Part shown: positions 9,991 to 17,080 of the stretch, one piece after another
How positions within the stretch are numbered: the stretch's first letter is position 1
How the letters are laid out: each line of letters starts with the position of its first letter
Source of the DNA: Sphingomonadales bacterium
GTDB lineage: Bacteria; Pseudomonadota; Alphaproteobacteria; Sphingomonadales; Sphingomonadaceae
Assembly: GCA_012032285.1 (NCBI GenBank)
Contig: JAAURJ010000030.1
Location: 1 to 35,944, forward strand
DNA: 35,944 bases
Direction: 5' to 3'
The notes under the pieces: generated by a model
What the model was told of the DNA's origin: nothing
The model's database searches: none
Seen by the model: the letters and a program-made list of their open reading frames with translations, nothing else
Position numbers and translations under genes: made by a program

Positions 9991-10901
9991 CCGAACAATA
10001 TGGCCGATAATTTACGCCGCATCGACGATACCCAAGGGTCGGACAGGCCAATCATTTCGAATATCTCCAACAATTTCGCCCGCGCAGCGCCCTCATTCCA
10101 TTCGCGGTCCGCCGCGATGATATGCAGCAACGCCTCTGCCGCCGCGTCCCTGTTGCCTGCCGCCATTTGTGCACCCGCCAGATCAAACCGCGCCTGATGA
10201 TCAGCGGGGCTGGCCTCCACCGCTTGCTGAAGCGCGATCAGCTCATCGGGATCCACTGCTTCGGCGGCAATGGTGACTGCGGCGCGGGCGCGTTCCAATG
10301 CGGGGTCGCGCTTAATCTCTTCATCCAGGCTATCATATATCGCCGCCGCTTCCTCCAACCGGTTGAGCAAAACCAACGACCGGATCAATCCGGACAGCGC
10401 ACCGCAATGACCGGGAACGACGCCAATGGCATCGGTGAACAGGCTATAGGCTTTTTCCGCCCCGCCCTCGCTCAGCAGCAATTCCTCCCCCGCTGCGACC
10501 AAAGGTTCGACATCCGCCATAGGATCGTCGGGCGCACCCTGCACTGGTAATTGTTCCAATAACCGGTCAATCATCTGGATTATTTGCGGTTCGGTTCGGG
10601 CCGGTGACAGGTCGGCGACCGGCTGCCCTTGAAACATCGCATAAACCGTTGGGATCGACCGTACCTGAAATTGAGAGGCAATGAATTTATTCTCATCAAC
10701 ATTGACCTTAGCAAGCAGCACGCCCTTATCCGCATAGGCGGCGGCCACTTTTTCCAAAATCGGCATCAATTCCTTACACGGCCCGCACCAGTCCGCCCAG
10801 AAATCAACGATAACCAGCTTGTCCATCGATGGTTCGACAATATCCTTGCGAAACGCATCAACGGCCTTTTGTTCTTCGGTGGTCAGACCCATGGTCGCCA
10901 A
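9987..10901 (-). CDS. Thioredoxin-TPR co-chaperone, CnoX/YbbN-like
   Basis: A thioredoxin fold with intact active site WCGPCK in the first ~110 residues, then helical TPR-like repeats, as in CnoX (YbbN). Unlike E. coli YbbN, both active-site cysteines are present, so it can be redox active. An AGGAG lies at the ideal distance (seven bases) from a TTG at 10901, giving the family-like start M-A-T-M-G-L. The ATG two codons earlier would begin one base after the same ribosome site, and the ATG at 10892 is 16 bases away. First gene of the leftward host cluster. Confidence 0.88.
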   Translation of the reverse strand: MATMGLTTEEQKAVDAFRKDIVEPSMDKLVIVDFWADWCGPCKELMPILEKVAAAYADKGVLLAKVNVDENKFIASQFQVRSIPTVYAMFQGQPVADLSPARTEPQIIQMIDRLLEQLPVQGAPDDPMADVEPLVAAGEELLLSEGGAEKAYSLFTDAIGVVPGHCGALSGLIRSLVLLNRLEEAAAIYDSLDEEIKRDPALERARAAVTIAAEAVDPDELIALQQAVEASPADHQARFDLAGAQMAAGNRDAAAEALLHIIAADREWNEGAARAKLLEIFEMIGLSDPWVSSMRRKLSAILFG

Positions 10902-11122
10902 AATCATTCTCCTGTTATTTTTCAACCTGCTTTTCATCCGAAAAACGGGAATCGCCTCTATATCTATTGATAGCGCGGTTACCCGCTTAAGTCGCTACCG
11001 CATTTAAGTAGACAGATAGATTGATTTTTCAACCATGGGTGTAATTTGCGCTTGCAGCCCCCAAAAACCCATGCTAACCGCGCGCCTCACCTGTCGGGAA
11101 TCATGAACGCCCGACCGCCAGA

Positions 11123-11197
11123 GCGGGCGTAGCTCAGGGGTAGAGCACAACCTTGCCAAGGTTGGGGTCGAGGGTTCGAATCCCTTCGCCCGCTCCA
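11123..11197 (+). tRNA. tRNA-Gly (anticodon GCC)
   Basis: Complete cloverleaf: acceptor GCGGGCG (11123-11129) pairs with CGCCCGC (11187-11193). There is a D arm GCTC/GAGC, anticodon stem CAACC/GGTTG with loop TTGCCAA (anticodon 11155-11157) and a T arm with GGTTCGAATCC. Discriminator T and encoded CCA end it. It marks the left host/prophage junction. No convincing promoter was identified in the ~220 bp before it. Confidence 0.97.
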
Positions 11198-11217
11198 ACG
11201 CTAACACTATAGTTAGC
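11123..11217. other. Inferred left attachment junction of the prophage
   Basis: The prophage recombinase gene ends inside the tRNA-Gly gene and composition changes here, so the crossover must lie in or just after the tRNA. Directly after the CCA an inverted repeat CGCTAAC/GTTAGCG with a six-base loop (11198-11217 region) is the first non-host-looking sequence. The exact core cannot be defined without the other end. Confidence 0.5.
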
Positions 11218-12822
11218 GGTCAACTCTTTTCCGGCGGCAAGCGCCAGCATGGAATTCAGCCTTCCGGTCACTTCGATTGACACGCCCTTTTCGTCGGCGG
11301 CTGGGCTGATCAGAACTTTTTCGATCAGCGCGCGCAATTTCGGGATTGCCTCAAGCCGCGCTTCAGGGTTTTCCGCAAGCGCCGCGTTCAGCTTGGCGAC
11401 CTGGGCGCGATAGTCGGCTATGATCGTCGGATGAAGGGCGACGACCGGAAGCTGTTCAAGCTGTTCTAGTTCAGCCGCCAGCGCGTCACGATCCGCCCGC
11501 GCCTTCCCCAGCACTTCCCGAATTTCGACGAATTCGTCCGCGCCGTCGGCGACGGCCATGACAAGGCGTTCGACCTTGGCGACGGCTTCGCGGTGACGTT
11601 TCTTCAGCCGTTCGCTATCGCGCGCCAGTTCCTTCGACCGGCGCGCATGTTCCAGATGATATTCGCGGACATAAATTTCGATCAGGTCTGGGTTCAGCAT
11701 GTGTTGCTGAAGACCATGAAGGACGCGCGCTTCCATGATCCGGACCGAAACGATCCGGTTATTCGAACAAGCCGCCGCGCCGCCTTCCCTATGGCGTGAA
11801 CAGCCCCAGCTAGACACGCCATAGCGATTAGTCTGGCGAACGGTCCACGCGCCGCCACAGAAGCCACAGCGGGCGATCCCTGATAGCATGTGCTTAGGTC
11901 GCCGCGACGCTTCAGGTCGCCGCGTCTGGACCATGCCCAGGACGTCTTGAACCGCTTCCCATAGGGACAGGTCCACGATCTGCAATTCCGGCACGTCTTC
12001 GACCAGCCATTCGGCTTCAGGGTTCGGACGGATCAGCGCCTTGCGGGTTCGCGGATCGACGATCTTTCTGGTTCGATTGAAGACCAGCTTCCCGATATAA
12101 AGCTGGTTCTGAAGAATGCCGTTCTTCCGCTTGCGGTCGCCGTAAAGCGTCGAAGCCCGCCAAAAGCTATTCGATCCGGATCGCGGCTGGACAGCGGGAA
12201 CGCCGTCGGCGTTAAGGCGTTCGGCGATCTGGCGCGGGCTGAAGCCCGCCGCATATTCGGTAAAGATACGCCGGACGACTTCCGCCTGGTCGTCGTCAAT
12301 TTCACGCAAGCCCCTGATCAGTTCGCCGCGTTCGTCCAGTCGGTTCGCTTTGCGATAGCCATAGGCAATTCCGGCGGCTGATCGCTTTTGTGATATGGTC
12401 CCGCGCTGTCCGCGCTTCACCTTCGCGCCCAGGTCTTTCCGGAACTGGGCGTCCATAAGCCCGCGAAAAGTCGCCGTTATGTCAGTGACAACGCCGTCGG
12501 ACAGGGTGAACAGCCGCGCACCCGCAAACGTGATCCTTTCGCGGATCGTGAAGGCGTCGCCCTGGTGACGTGCAATCCGGTCCGTCGCTTCAGCCAGGAC
12601 TTGATCGACGCCGCCAGCTTCGACGCGGGCAAGCAAGGCGTTCAGCCCAGGCCGGTCGTTTTCGCCGATACCCGCCGCGCCGCTGATCGCAAAATCAGTG
12701 AAGACGTCTATGACTTCCCAGCCTTCGCGGTCGCACCGTTCGCGGCACAAAGCGACCTGATCTTCAATGGATCGGGCGTTCTGAAGCATCGAACTGAAGC
12801 GGGCATAGACGACGGTCTTCAT
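11134..12822 (-). CDS. Large serine recombinase (phage integrase)
   Basis: 562 residues with the standard order: resolvase catalytic domain (YARFSS, probable nucleophile Ser10; RSIEDQ), a recombinase domain around residues 160-290, a zinc ribbon (CGFCGG...CSRHREGGAAAC) near 320-360, and a coiled-coil C-terminal region rich in Glu/Arg/Leu. It would integrate and excise the prophage. The last ~20 residues (GEGIRTLDPNLGKVVLYP) are simply the antisense translation of the tRNA-Gly gene and the stop codon is formed by the tRNA D-loop. The attP-encoded C-terminus may therefore differ. It is the last gene of the leftward early operon. Confidence 0.93.
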   Translation of the reverse strand: MKTVVYARFSSMLQNARSIEDQVALCRERCDREGWEVIDVFTDFAISGAAGIGENDRPGLNALLARVEAGGVDQVLAEATDRIARHQGDAFTIRERITFAGARLFTLSDGVVTDITATFRGLMDAQFRKDLGAKVKRGQRGTISQKRSAAGIAYGYRKANRLDERGELIRGLREIDDDQAEVVRRIFTEYAAGFSPRQIAERLNADGVPAVQPRSGSNSFWRASTLYGDRKRKNGILQNQLYIGKLVFNRTRKIVDPRTRKALIRPNPEAEWLVEDVPELQIVDLSLWEAVQDVLGMVQTRRPEASRRPKHMLSGIARCGFCGGAWTVRQTNRYGVSSWGCSRHREGGAAACSNNRIVSVRIMEARVLHGLQQHMLNPDLIEIYVREYHLEHARRSKELARDSERLKKRHREAVAKVERLVMAVADGADEFVEIREVLGKARADRDALAAELEQLEQLPVVALHPTIIADYRAQVAKLNAALAENPEARLEAIPKLRALIEKVLISPAADEKGVSIEVTGRLNSMLALAAGKELTANYSVSVGAGEGIRTLDPNLGKVVLYP

Positions 12823-12843
12823 TCGGATAATACTTCCCGAATT

Positions 12844-12990
12844 CTAAGAAGCGGCGCGCTTGCGTCCCTGGATATAGATTGCTTCTTCATTTGATCGACG
12901 TTCCTGAAACTTAGCAATATCGCGCGCGGCGTTCGCCCGCGCAAGAGCCTTTATGAAGTCCGCGACTGAAGGATCGACGGGCGGCTTCAT
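12844..12990 (-). CDS. Small basic protein, 48 residues, unknown
   Basis: Begins MKPPVDPSVADFIKALARAN and ends GRKRAAS. It starts one base after the stop codon of the preceding 141-residue gene (TGA-C-ATG arrangement), which supports translation by coupling. It is highly charged and helical. It lies directly before the recombinase gene, so a recombination directionality factor is one possibility, but there is no sequence evidence for that. Confidence 0.6.
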   Translation of the reverse strand: MKPPVDPSVADFIKALARANAARDIAKFQERRSNEEAIYIQGRKRAAS

Positions 12991-12991
12991 G

Positions 12992-13417
12992 TCAACCGAC
13001 AGTCAGATCGGACACTTCGTCCGCGATCAGGTCGAGTTCGGAAGCCATGCCGTCCAGGTTTTCCCAGTCCCGCTTCATGCGGAATTGCCACCATTTCGGC
13101 TTCAGCCGGTCACGGCGGGCGACATAGACCTTTGCCCGCGACCGGACATGATCGACGATCTGGTCAATTGCGACGCTGGCGACGGGTTCGATCAGTTCGC
13201 GGTTGCGCTGGCGCTTGAACGGGATCGTTTCATGGCTTCCGTCATAATAGCGCGCGGCGGTCGAAGCGCGGGCTTCGACAATATAGAAGACCTTCCCAGG
13301 CCATTCGGCGCGACCGGCTTCGATAGCCGCTTCGCGCGTCGCATAGCCGCCCAGTTCGAAGGCGTCTTCATATTCGACGTTCCCATAGGAACCCGCCCAG
13401 AATTCCCAGGGCGTCAT
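12992..13417 (-). CDS. Phage hypothetical protein, 141 residues
   Basis: I do not recognise a family. It is rich in aromatic and charged residues (MTPWEFWAGSYGNVEYEDAF at the N-terminus, KPKWWQF later) with no membrane segment or signal. The start codon overlaps the stop of the upstream reading frame as ATGA and its own stop is followed by the next gene after one base. It is therefore firmly part of the leftward operon. Confidence 0.7.
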   Translation of the reverse strand: MTPWEFWAGSYGNVEYEDAFELGGYATREAAIEAGRAEWPGKVFYIVEARASTAARYYDGSHETIPFKRQRNRELIEPVASVAIDQIVDHVRSRAKVYVARRDRLKPKWWQFRMKRDWENLDGMASELDLIADEVSDLTVG

Positions 13418-13581
13418 GCCGCTTCCCCTTCCCAGCCTTCAAAGAAGTCGTTTAGGAACGCGTTCGCGGTCGCCAATTGCGGCGACCGTCGCGCTATGGC
13501 TTCGACGACGGTCCCTTCGCCATTGCAGAACGAATATAGTTCGCTGAAGACGATATGACATTTACCTTCGATCCTAACCAG
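13414..13581 (-). CDS. Probable small acidic protein with unresolved start
   Basis: An open frame runs from 13623 to a TGA at 13414-13416 that overlaps the ATG of the next gene (ATGA). Its text looks coding: GDLVRIEGKCHIVFSELYSF then ANAFLNDFFEGWEGE. No ATG, GTG or early TTG is present. CTG at 13581 is the only plausible internal start (about 55 residues). Alternatively it is the tail of the preceding 163-residue gene after a one-base frame break near 13620-13626, where deleting one base would join the two. Coordinates given assume the CTG. Confidence 0.4.
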   Translation of the reverse strand: MVRIEGKCHIVFSELYSFCNGEGTVVEAIARRSPQLATANAFLNDFFEGWEGEAA

Positions 13582-13618
13582 GTCGCCCGCGTCTTCATCT
13601 TCCGGCGCTGGACTACTA

Positions 13619-14110
13619 TCAGATCAGCCCAGGCCACGGCGGCTTCATCATGGGAAGCTGGTCAAGCCAGCGCGCGGCGACCAGTGGCGACGCTTCGTAC
13701 GGCCATGACGGACCGCCGCTATCTTCGCGGATCAGGTTCATCGCGCGAATAATTGACGGGAAGTCCGCAGTCGTGATCTGGATCGTCGCGATGTCCGGTC
13801 CGATCTGGTCGCCATGCGTGACGCATGGAAGCGACTGGACATAGCCAGCGGGGGGATAGGTTTCCGCGACCGGCTGGCGCTGGTCGAAAACATGGGGGTG
13901 AAGGGCGCGGGCGGCATGTTCCAGCCAGGGCGCGCGGATCGTGACCATGACGTTCCCAAAGAGGAAGCCCCAAGCGTTCGCGTTCCGCCAGCGAATAAAC
14001 CAGGGCGACCGCGTTTTATGGTCCCAAGGCCAGCGCGCCGGTCGCGTGACCTGAACGCGGACCAGTGATGTTTTAGGAAGCTGGGCGATCTGTTCGCGTG
14101 TTAATGTCAT
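13619..14110 (-). CDS. Phage hypothetical protein, 163 residues
   Basis: No family recognised. It begins MTLTREQIAQLPKTSLVRVQ and is rich in Trp and Pro (RWPWDHKTRSPWFIRW), with no membrane helix. The start overlaps the stop of the preceding small membrane-protein gene by four bases. It may continue into the open frame just downstream if there is an indel near its stop codon. Confidence 0.65.
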   Translation of the reverse strand: MTLTREQIAQLPKTSLVRVQVTRPARWPWDHKTRSPWFIRWRNANAWGFLFGNVMVTIRAPWLEHAARALHPHVFDQRQPVAETYPPAGYVQSLPCVTHGDQIGPDIATIQITTADFPSIIRAMNLIREDSGGPSWPYEASPLVAARWLDQLPMMKPPWPGLI

Positions 14111-14304
14111 GATCCGGCGCTTCCGTTGAAGCCGTCGGCAATTTGGCGGAAGAATTCGCCAATGCCGGACGGTCCCATTTGATATAAGGTCACGCCGAAC
14201 ATGATGATCGCGCCCAGAATAAGAGCAAAAAACACCATGTTGAAGACCAGCATAAAGCGCATTCTCTTGCGGCTGGCTTCGAAGTGACGTTCGAAATCGT
14301 TCAT
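14107..14304 (-). CDS. Small single-helix membrane protein, 65 residues
   Basis: Starts MNDFERHFEASRKRMRFML, preceded by AAGGAA at a good distance. One long hydrophobic segment (VFNMVFFALILGAIIMFGV) follows a positively charged stretch, which suggests an N-in topology. Overlaps the next gene as ATGA. One of four small membrane proteins in and around this early region; function unknown. Confidence 0.65.
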   Translation of the reverse strand: MNDFERHFEASRKRMRFMLVFNMVFFALILGAIIMFGVTLYQMGPSGIGEFFRQIADGFNGSAGS

Positions 14305-14305
14305 G

Positions 14306-14506
14306 TCAGTTTCCTTCGTTCTTTGGGCGATGGTCGCCGTTGAAAATCTGGGCGGCGGCTGGCGCTGGAATGCTTGCCAAGGCCGCGACGTCGCGTTCGA
14401 CCAGTTCGACAACCTTGGCGACCATAGCCAGGTCGCGGACGTCGAACGGCTGATCAGCGCGGTTCAAGAGACTGGCGGCATATTGCCGGTTATCCTGTTC
14501 AGTCAT
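14306..14506 (-). CDS. Small phage protein, 66 residues
   Basis: Reads MTEQDNRQYAASLLNRADQP then an amphipathic helix (DLAMVAKVVELVERDVAAL). The ATG overlaps the stop of the preceding 76-residue gene (ATGA) and the stop is one base before the next start. No known family or membrane helix. Confidence 0.6.
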   Translation of the reverse strand: MTEQDNRQYAASLLNRADQPFDVRDLAMVAKVVELVERDVAALASIPAPAAAQIFNGDHRPKNEGN

Positions 14507-14733
14507 GTGATCTTCCCTATTGCGCCCGCCTGGGACAGCGCGCCCAGGCGCGACAAGGCGTCGTGAATGTTTTCCGCCGACTGCATGTCTGGCGGCGTTG
14601 CGTCTTCCAGTTCGGCGACCGCGCCTTGGATCGCCAGTTCGGCGGCGACGCCGACGGGTTCGATCTTGTCGCCGTCGATCAGCGTCTTGACGTTGACGAA
14701 TTGCGGCTGAGCGGTCGGGCGGTTCATTTGCAT
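14503..14733 (-). CDS. Small phage protein, 76 residues
   Basis: Starts MQMNRPTAQPQFVNVKTLID and continues with an Ala/Glu-rich region. Its start overlaps the end of the preceding membrane-protein gene by ten bases and its end overlaps the next start. Soluble and acidic, with no recognised domain. Confidence 0.6.
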   Translation of the reverse strand: MQMNRPTAQPQFVNVKTLIDGDKIEPVGVAAELAIQGAVAELEDATPPDMQSAENIHDALSRLGALSQAGAIGKIT

Positions 14734-14915
14734 TGCGTCCCAGCAACGGCCATTGAAAACTTGACCAGGTGAGCGAACGCCAGCAATCCCAGTGCGCCGG
14801 ACAGCGCCCAGACAAAGCGGTCGTGATAGCGGTCCAGCTTTGCGCGAAGCGCCGCCAGTTCAGCCGCCGGATCGCTTTCAGGCGGCGTTCCGCCCTTGTC
14901 GGCGCGGCGCTTCAT
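14724..14915 (-). CDS. Small single-helix membrane protein, 63 residues
   Basis: A charged N-terminal half (MKRRADKGGTPPESD, AALRAKLDRYHDRF) precedes one hydrophobic helix (VWALSGALGLLAFAHLV). It starts four bases before the end of the DUF2786-like gene. Its layout is like the 56-residue gene at 15855-16025, which also has the AKLDR...F-then-helix pattern, so the two may be related. Confidence 0.6.
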   Translation of the reverse strand: MKRRADKGGTPPESDPAAELAALRAKLDRYHDRFVWALSGALGLLAFAHLVKFSMAVAGTQCK

Positions 14916-15628
14916 TGCGCGGCAATCGCGGCAACTGGGCGGCTGGCTTCGATCCCGCGACCTAGCGCGACCTTTTCACCGGCCTTCATTCCCGCATAAA
15001 GCGCCGACGTATCGACTGGGCTTGATGAGGCGGAACTGATCTTGATATTGTTGTCGTCGAGATACGCGGCGACCAGGGCGTTTTTGACTGGGACCAGGGC
15101 GTTCGACGAAGAACTGACACGTTCAGCACTATCGGCAAATTTGCCAATCCGTTCGCCGATCCGCATAGCGACGCCCTTCCTGAAGCTGAAGCCAATCTTC
15201 CGCGCCGCCTGTCCGCGTTCCCGTTGACGCCAGAATTCGTCGGTTTTCTGGAAGCTGTCCCAGCAAGCGGCGACCGCAACGCGGGTTAGGTCGATATAGT
15301 AAAGCGCCGTTTCGACGTCGGCTGGCGATCCGACGACCGCGATCACGCCGCGCTGATACCAGCTTTCGACGTTACAGCCCTTGTCGATCCCTTCCAGCGC
15401 CCAGCTTTCGACTGGACAGGTTTTGCGTCCGCTGTCCCAGCGCTGTTTGACAACGCCGTCGGCGCGAACATCAACTTCCGAAAGATTAATGTTGTGACGC
15501 TCTAACAGTTCATCCGCGACCTTCGCCGCCATAGCGGCTTCGTTTTCGCTTGACGCGCTGTCCGCCGCCCTGGCGCGAAGCGCCCTGATCTTCTTCACAA
15601 TGTCCTGAAGTGTCGTCTGGCTTGTCAT
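14912..15628 (-). CDS. DUF2786-like phage protein
   Basis: 238 residues. The N-terminal 45 residues (DIVKKIRALRARAAD...EAAMAAKVADELLERHNI) match the short DUF2786 pattern found in many phage and plasmid proteins. The remainder resembles the larger domain that usually accompanies it. Function is unknown. Overlaps both neighbours by four bases, so it is translated with the acyl carrier protein gene in front of it. Confidence 0.75.
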   Translation of the reverse strand: MTSQTTLQDIVKKIRALRARAADSASSENEAAMAAKVADELLERHNINLSEVDVRADGVVKQRWDSGRKTCPVESWALEGIDKGCNVESWYQRGVIAVVGSPADVETALYYIDLTRVAVAACWDSFQKTDEFWRQRERGQAARKIGFSFRKGVAMRIGERIGKFADSAERVSSSSNALVPVKNALVAAYLDDNNIKISSASSSPVDTSALYAGMKAGEKVALGRGIEASRPVAAIAAQ

Positions 15629-15858
15629 GACGGCAATCCCGCAATCGCGGCGACAATGTTCCCGACGGTCGTCCGGTCGCCTTCGACATGGCGCGGAGGT
15701 TCAAAGGCGAATTCGTCTTCGACCAGCATGGCGAGTTCCACACGGTCCAGACTATCCAGCCCCATGGCGTCCAGTTCGGTCGCTTCCGTTATCGTGGCGG
15801 GATCGACGCCGAATTCATCGGCGATCAGCTTGGCGATACGTTCAAGCGCGCCGTTCAT
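15625..15858 (-). CDS. Acyl carrier protein (phage-encoded)
   Basis: 77 residues, the normal ACP length, starting MNGALERIAKLIADEFGVDP. The 4'-phosphopantetheine attachment motif is intact as GLDSLDRVELAMLVEDEF with Ser36 at the canonical position, and the helix pattern around it is that of AcpP. The host phosphopantetheinyl transferase would be expected to load it. The C-terminal helix region (VGNIVAAIAG) is also typical. It sits in the repressor-controlled leftward early operon between a small membrane protein and a DUF2786-like gene, with ATGA overlaps on both sides. No fatty acid or polyketide gene lies nearby, so its partner is unknown. Confidence 0.88.
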   Translation of the reverse strand: MNGALERIAKLIADEFGVDPATITEATELDAMGLDSLDRVELAMLVEDEFAFEPPRHVEGDRTTVGNIVAAIAGLPS

Positions 15859-16025
15859 GACAGCGCCCAGACGCGGGCGGCGTAGCGGACGCCCTGGAAG
15901 GCGAAAAGCAACACGGTTGCGGCGATCACGACATAGGCAAAGCGCACCGATAAACGGTCCAGCTTTGCGGCAAGCGCGCGACGTTGCGCGGGCGTTATTT
16001 CTTCAAAACGAAGAAGGTCCAGCAT
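15855..16025 (-). CDS. Small single-helix membrane protein, 56 residues
   Basis: Reads MLDLLRFEEITPAQRRALAA, then a charged helix and a hydrophobic segment (FAYVVIAATVLLFAF) near the C-terminus. It is the first gene of the leftward early operon and starts about 40 bp after the -10 of the operator-controlled promoter. GGAG lies upstream of the ATG (GGAGAATTTACC). It overlaps the ACP gene start as ATGA. Confidence 0.65.
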   Translation of the reverse strand: MLDLLRFEEITPAQRRALAAKLDRLSVRFAYVVIAATVLLFAFQGVRYAARVWALS

Positions 16026-16064
16026 GGTAAATTCTCCAAAGCCGGATCGTCCGGCGATGGGGAA

Positions 16065-16092
16065 GCAATACCATACGTATCGTCTATGTCAA
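16065..16092 (-). promoter_or_regulatory. Leftward early promoter (PL-like)
   Basis: Perfect -35 TTGACA at 16087-16092 and TATTGC at 16065-16070 with a 16-bp spacer, reading leftward into the small-gene/ACP/recombinase operon. Two repressor operators overlap it. The same TTGACA-16-bp architecture recurs at the other two operator-bearing promoters. Confidence 0.7.
16066..16082. promoter_or_regulatory. Repressor operator OL1-like
   Basis: CAATAC-CATAC-GTATCG, 11 of 12 bases of the half-sites matching the perfect palindrome CAATAC-N5-GTATTG seen elsewhere in the prophage. It covers the -10 and spacer of the leftward promoter. Confidence 0.75.
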
Positions 16093-16290
16093 TACAAAAC
16101 GTATCGCAGCAATAGAGGCGAAAAAGATCGGGACCACATAAAGGGAGATCATGATAATGTCGCCCAGCTTCATTCCCGCCAAAGGGCTTTGACCGGCTGG
16201 ACGCGTCAACCGCGCGCGCACTTCGTCATAGGCCAGCCCAGCGACCGCGATAGCGGTAAGAGCGCCGAACAGGATAGTTCCCCAGATCAT
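16084..16290 (-). CDS. Two-helix membrane protein coupled to the repressor gene
   Basis: 68 residues with two hydrophobic segments (MIWGTILFGALTAIAVAGLA and DIIMISLYVVPIFFASIAAI) joined by a short charged loop. Its ATG overlaps the repressor stop codon (ATGA), so it is co-translated with the repressor and should be made in the lysogen. That pattern is known for superinfection-exclusion or lysogenic-conversion proteins; this role is inference. Its last codons contain the second operator and the -35 of the leftward promoter. Confidence 0.72.
   Translation of the reverse strand: MIWGTILFGALTAIAVAGLAYDEVRARLTRPAGQSPLAGMKLGDIIMISLYVVPIFFASIAAIRFVLT
16090..16106. promoter_or_regulatory. Repressor operator OL2-like
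   Basis: CAATAC-AAAAC-GTATCG, one mismatch to the palindrome. It begins 24 bp after the first operator and covers the -35 of the leftward promoter, inside the 3' end of the small membrane protein gene. Confidence 0.75.
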
Positions 16291-17000
16291 CTTGAATGCC
16301 CGTTCCGCGCGAATTTAAGAAGGCGGTTCACATGCGGCTGGTAAGAGCCGATCACGAAAGCAATGACTTGAACGCGGTCGTCGCCGTCATGGTCATGGTC
16401 CGGCGTTCCTATTTCGATAGGAGCCTGAAATTCCGGCTTCGACGAACGCGGAACCAGCCAGCAACGCCCTTCCTGGTCGCAATAAAACTCTTTGACGGTC
16501 AATTCCCGCAAGCCGTCGGCGTGGACATGTTCGACGATAACGAAGTCGCCGTTCGCCGGTTCGATCCCCAGGTCAAAGATCGACAGGCAATCCAGCAACG
16601 TCCCTGGCGCGAACAGCAAGTCCATTGAAAAGCCGTCAACGCGCAAGCCGTAGCGCCGCGCATTCGGGAAGGGCGACGGTCCGACGACAATTTCGAAACG
16701 CTTGGCTTCAGGCCATTCGTTCGCTTCGCGCCATAGTCCCGCTTCGACCGATCCGATCACTTCGACAATTCCCCCAGGGCTGGCTTGTGAAGGCATTGTC
16801 TGGACCTTATCCAGCGCCAATAGCCAGCCAGGATTGACGCGAAACGCCCTTGCGTATCTTTTGGCGGCGGCGATGTCAAAGGCGCGCGTCCCGTTTTCAT
16901 GGTGGCGATAGGCGGGAATTTCCCAGCCAAATGCGCGGGCGGCGTCGGCGGCGGTCGCATAACCGGCCTTCTCGCGCGCTTCTTTCAATCGTTCAGGCAT
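16287..17000 (-). CDS. CI/LexA-type prophage repressor with self-cleavage domain
   Basis: An N-terminal helix-turn-helix (ERLKEAREKAGYATAADAARAFGW) is followed by an S24 peptidase-like domain. Counting from the ATG at 17009, a scissile Ala90-Gly91 (SVEAGLW), catalytic Ser128 (VDGFSMD) and Lys173 (LTVKEF) are present at LexA/CI-like spacing. RecA-stimulated self-cleavage and induction by DNA damage are therefore expected. I prefer the start at 17000 because GGAG lies ten bases before it but only one base before the ATG at 17009. It is divergent from a Cro-like gene with palindromic operators between them. Confidence 0.9.
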   Translation of the reverse strand: MPERLKEAREKAGYATAADAARAFGWEIPAYRHHENGTRAFDIAAAKRYARAFRVNPGWLLALDKVQTMPSQASPGGIVEVIGSVEAGLWREANEWPEAKRFEIVVGPSPFPNARRYGLRVDGFSMDLLFAPGTLLDCLSIFDLGIEPANGDFVIVEHVHADGLRELTVKEFYCDQEGRCWLVPRSSKPEFQAPIEIGTPDHDHDGDDRVQVIAFVIGSYQPHVNRLLKFARNGHSR

Positions 17001-17017
17001 AAGTGTCATGCTCCATG

Positions 17018-17074
17018 CAATACACTATGTCACGATACAAAGGGTATTGACAATTGCAATACGGTTTGTATTGT
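17018..17074. promoter_or_regulatory. Divergent control region with repressor operators and early-right promoter
   Basis: Two clear operators: CGATAC-AAAGG-GTATTG at 17033-17049 and the perfect palindrome CAATAC-GGTTT-GTATTG at 17057-17073. A degenerate third (CAATAC at 17018 with a poor right half) lies next to the repressor start. The rightward promoter is TTGACA at 17047-17052, 16 bp, TATTGT at 17069-17074. A candidate leftward promoter for the repressor is TTGCAA, 16 bp, TATCGT on the other strand. The layout is the usual OR-type switch. Confidence 0.82.
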
Positions 17075-17080
17075 CCCCTT

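Noticed and set aside
11004-11207. 67-codon leftward frame over the tRNA region
   Set aside because: It is the familiar antisense translation of a tRNA gene, not a protein gene.
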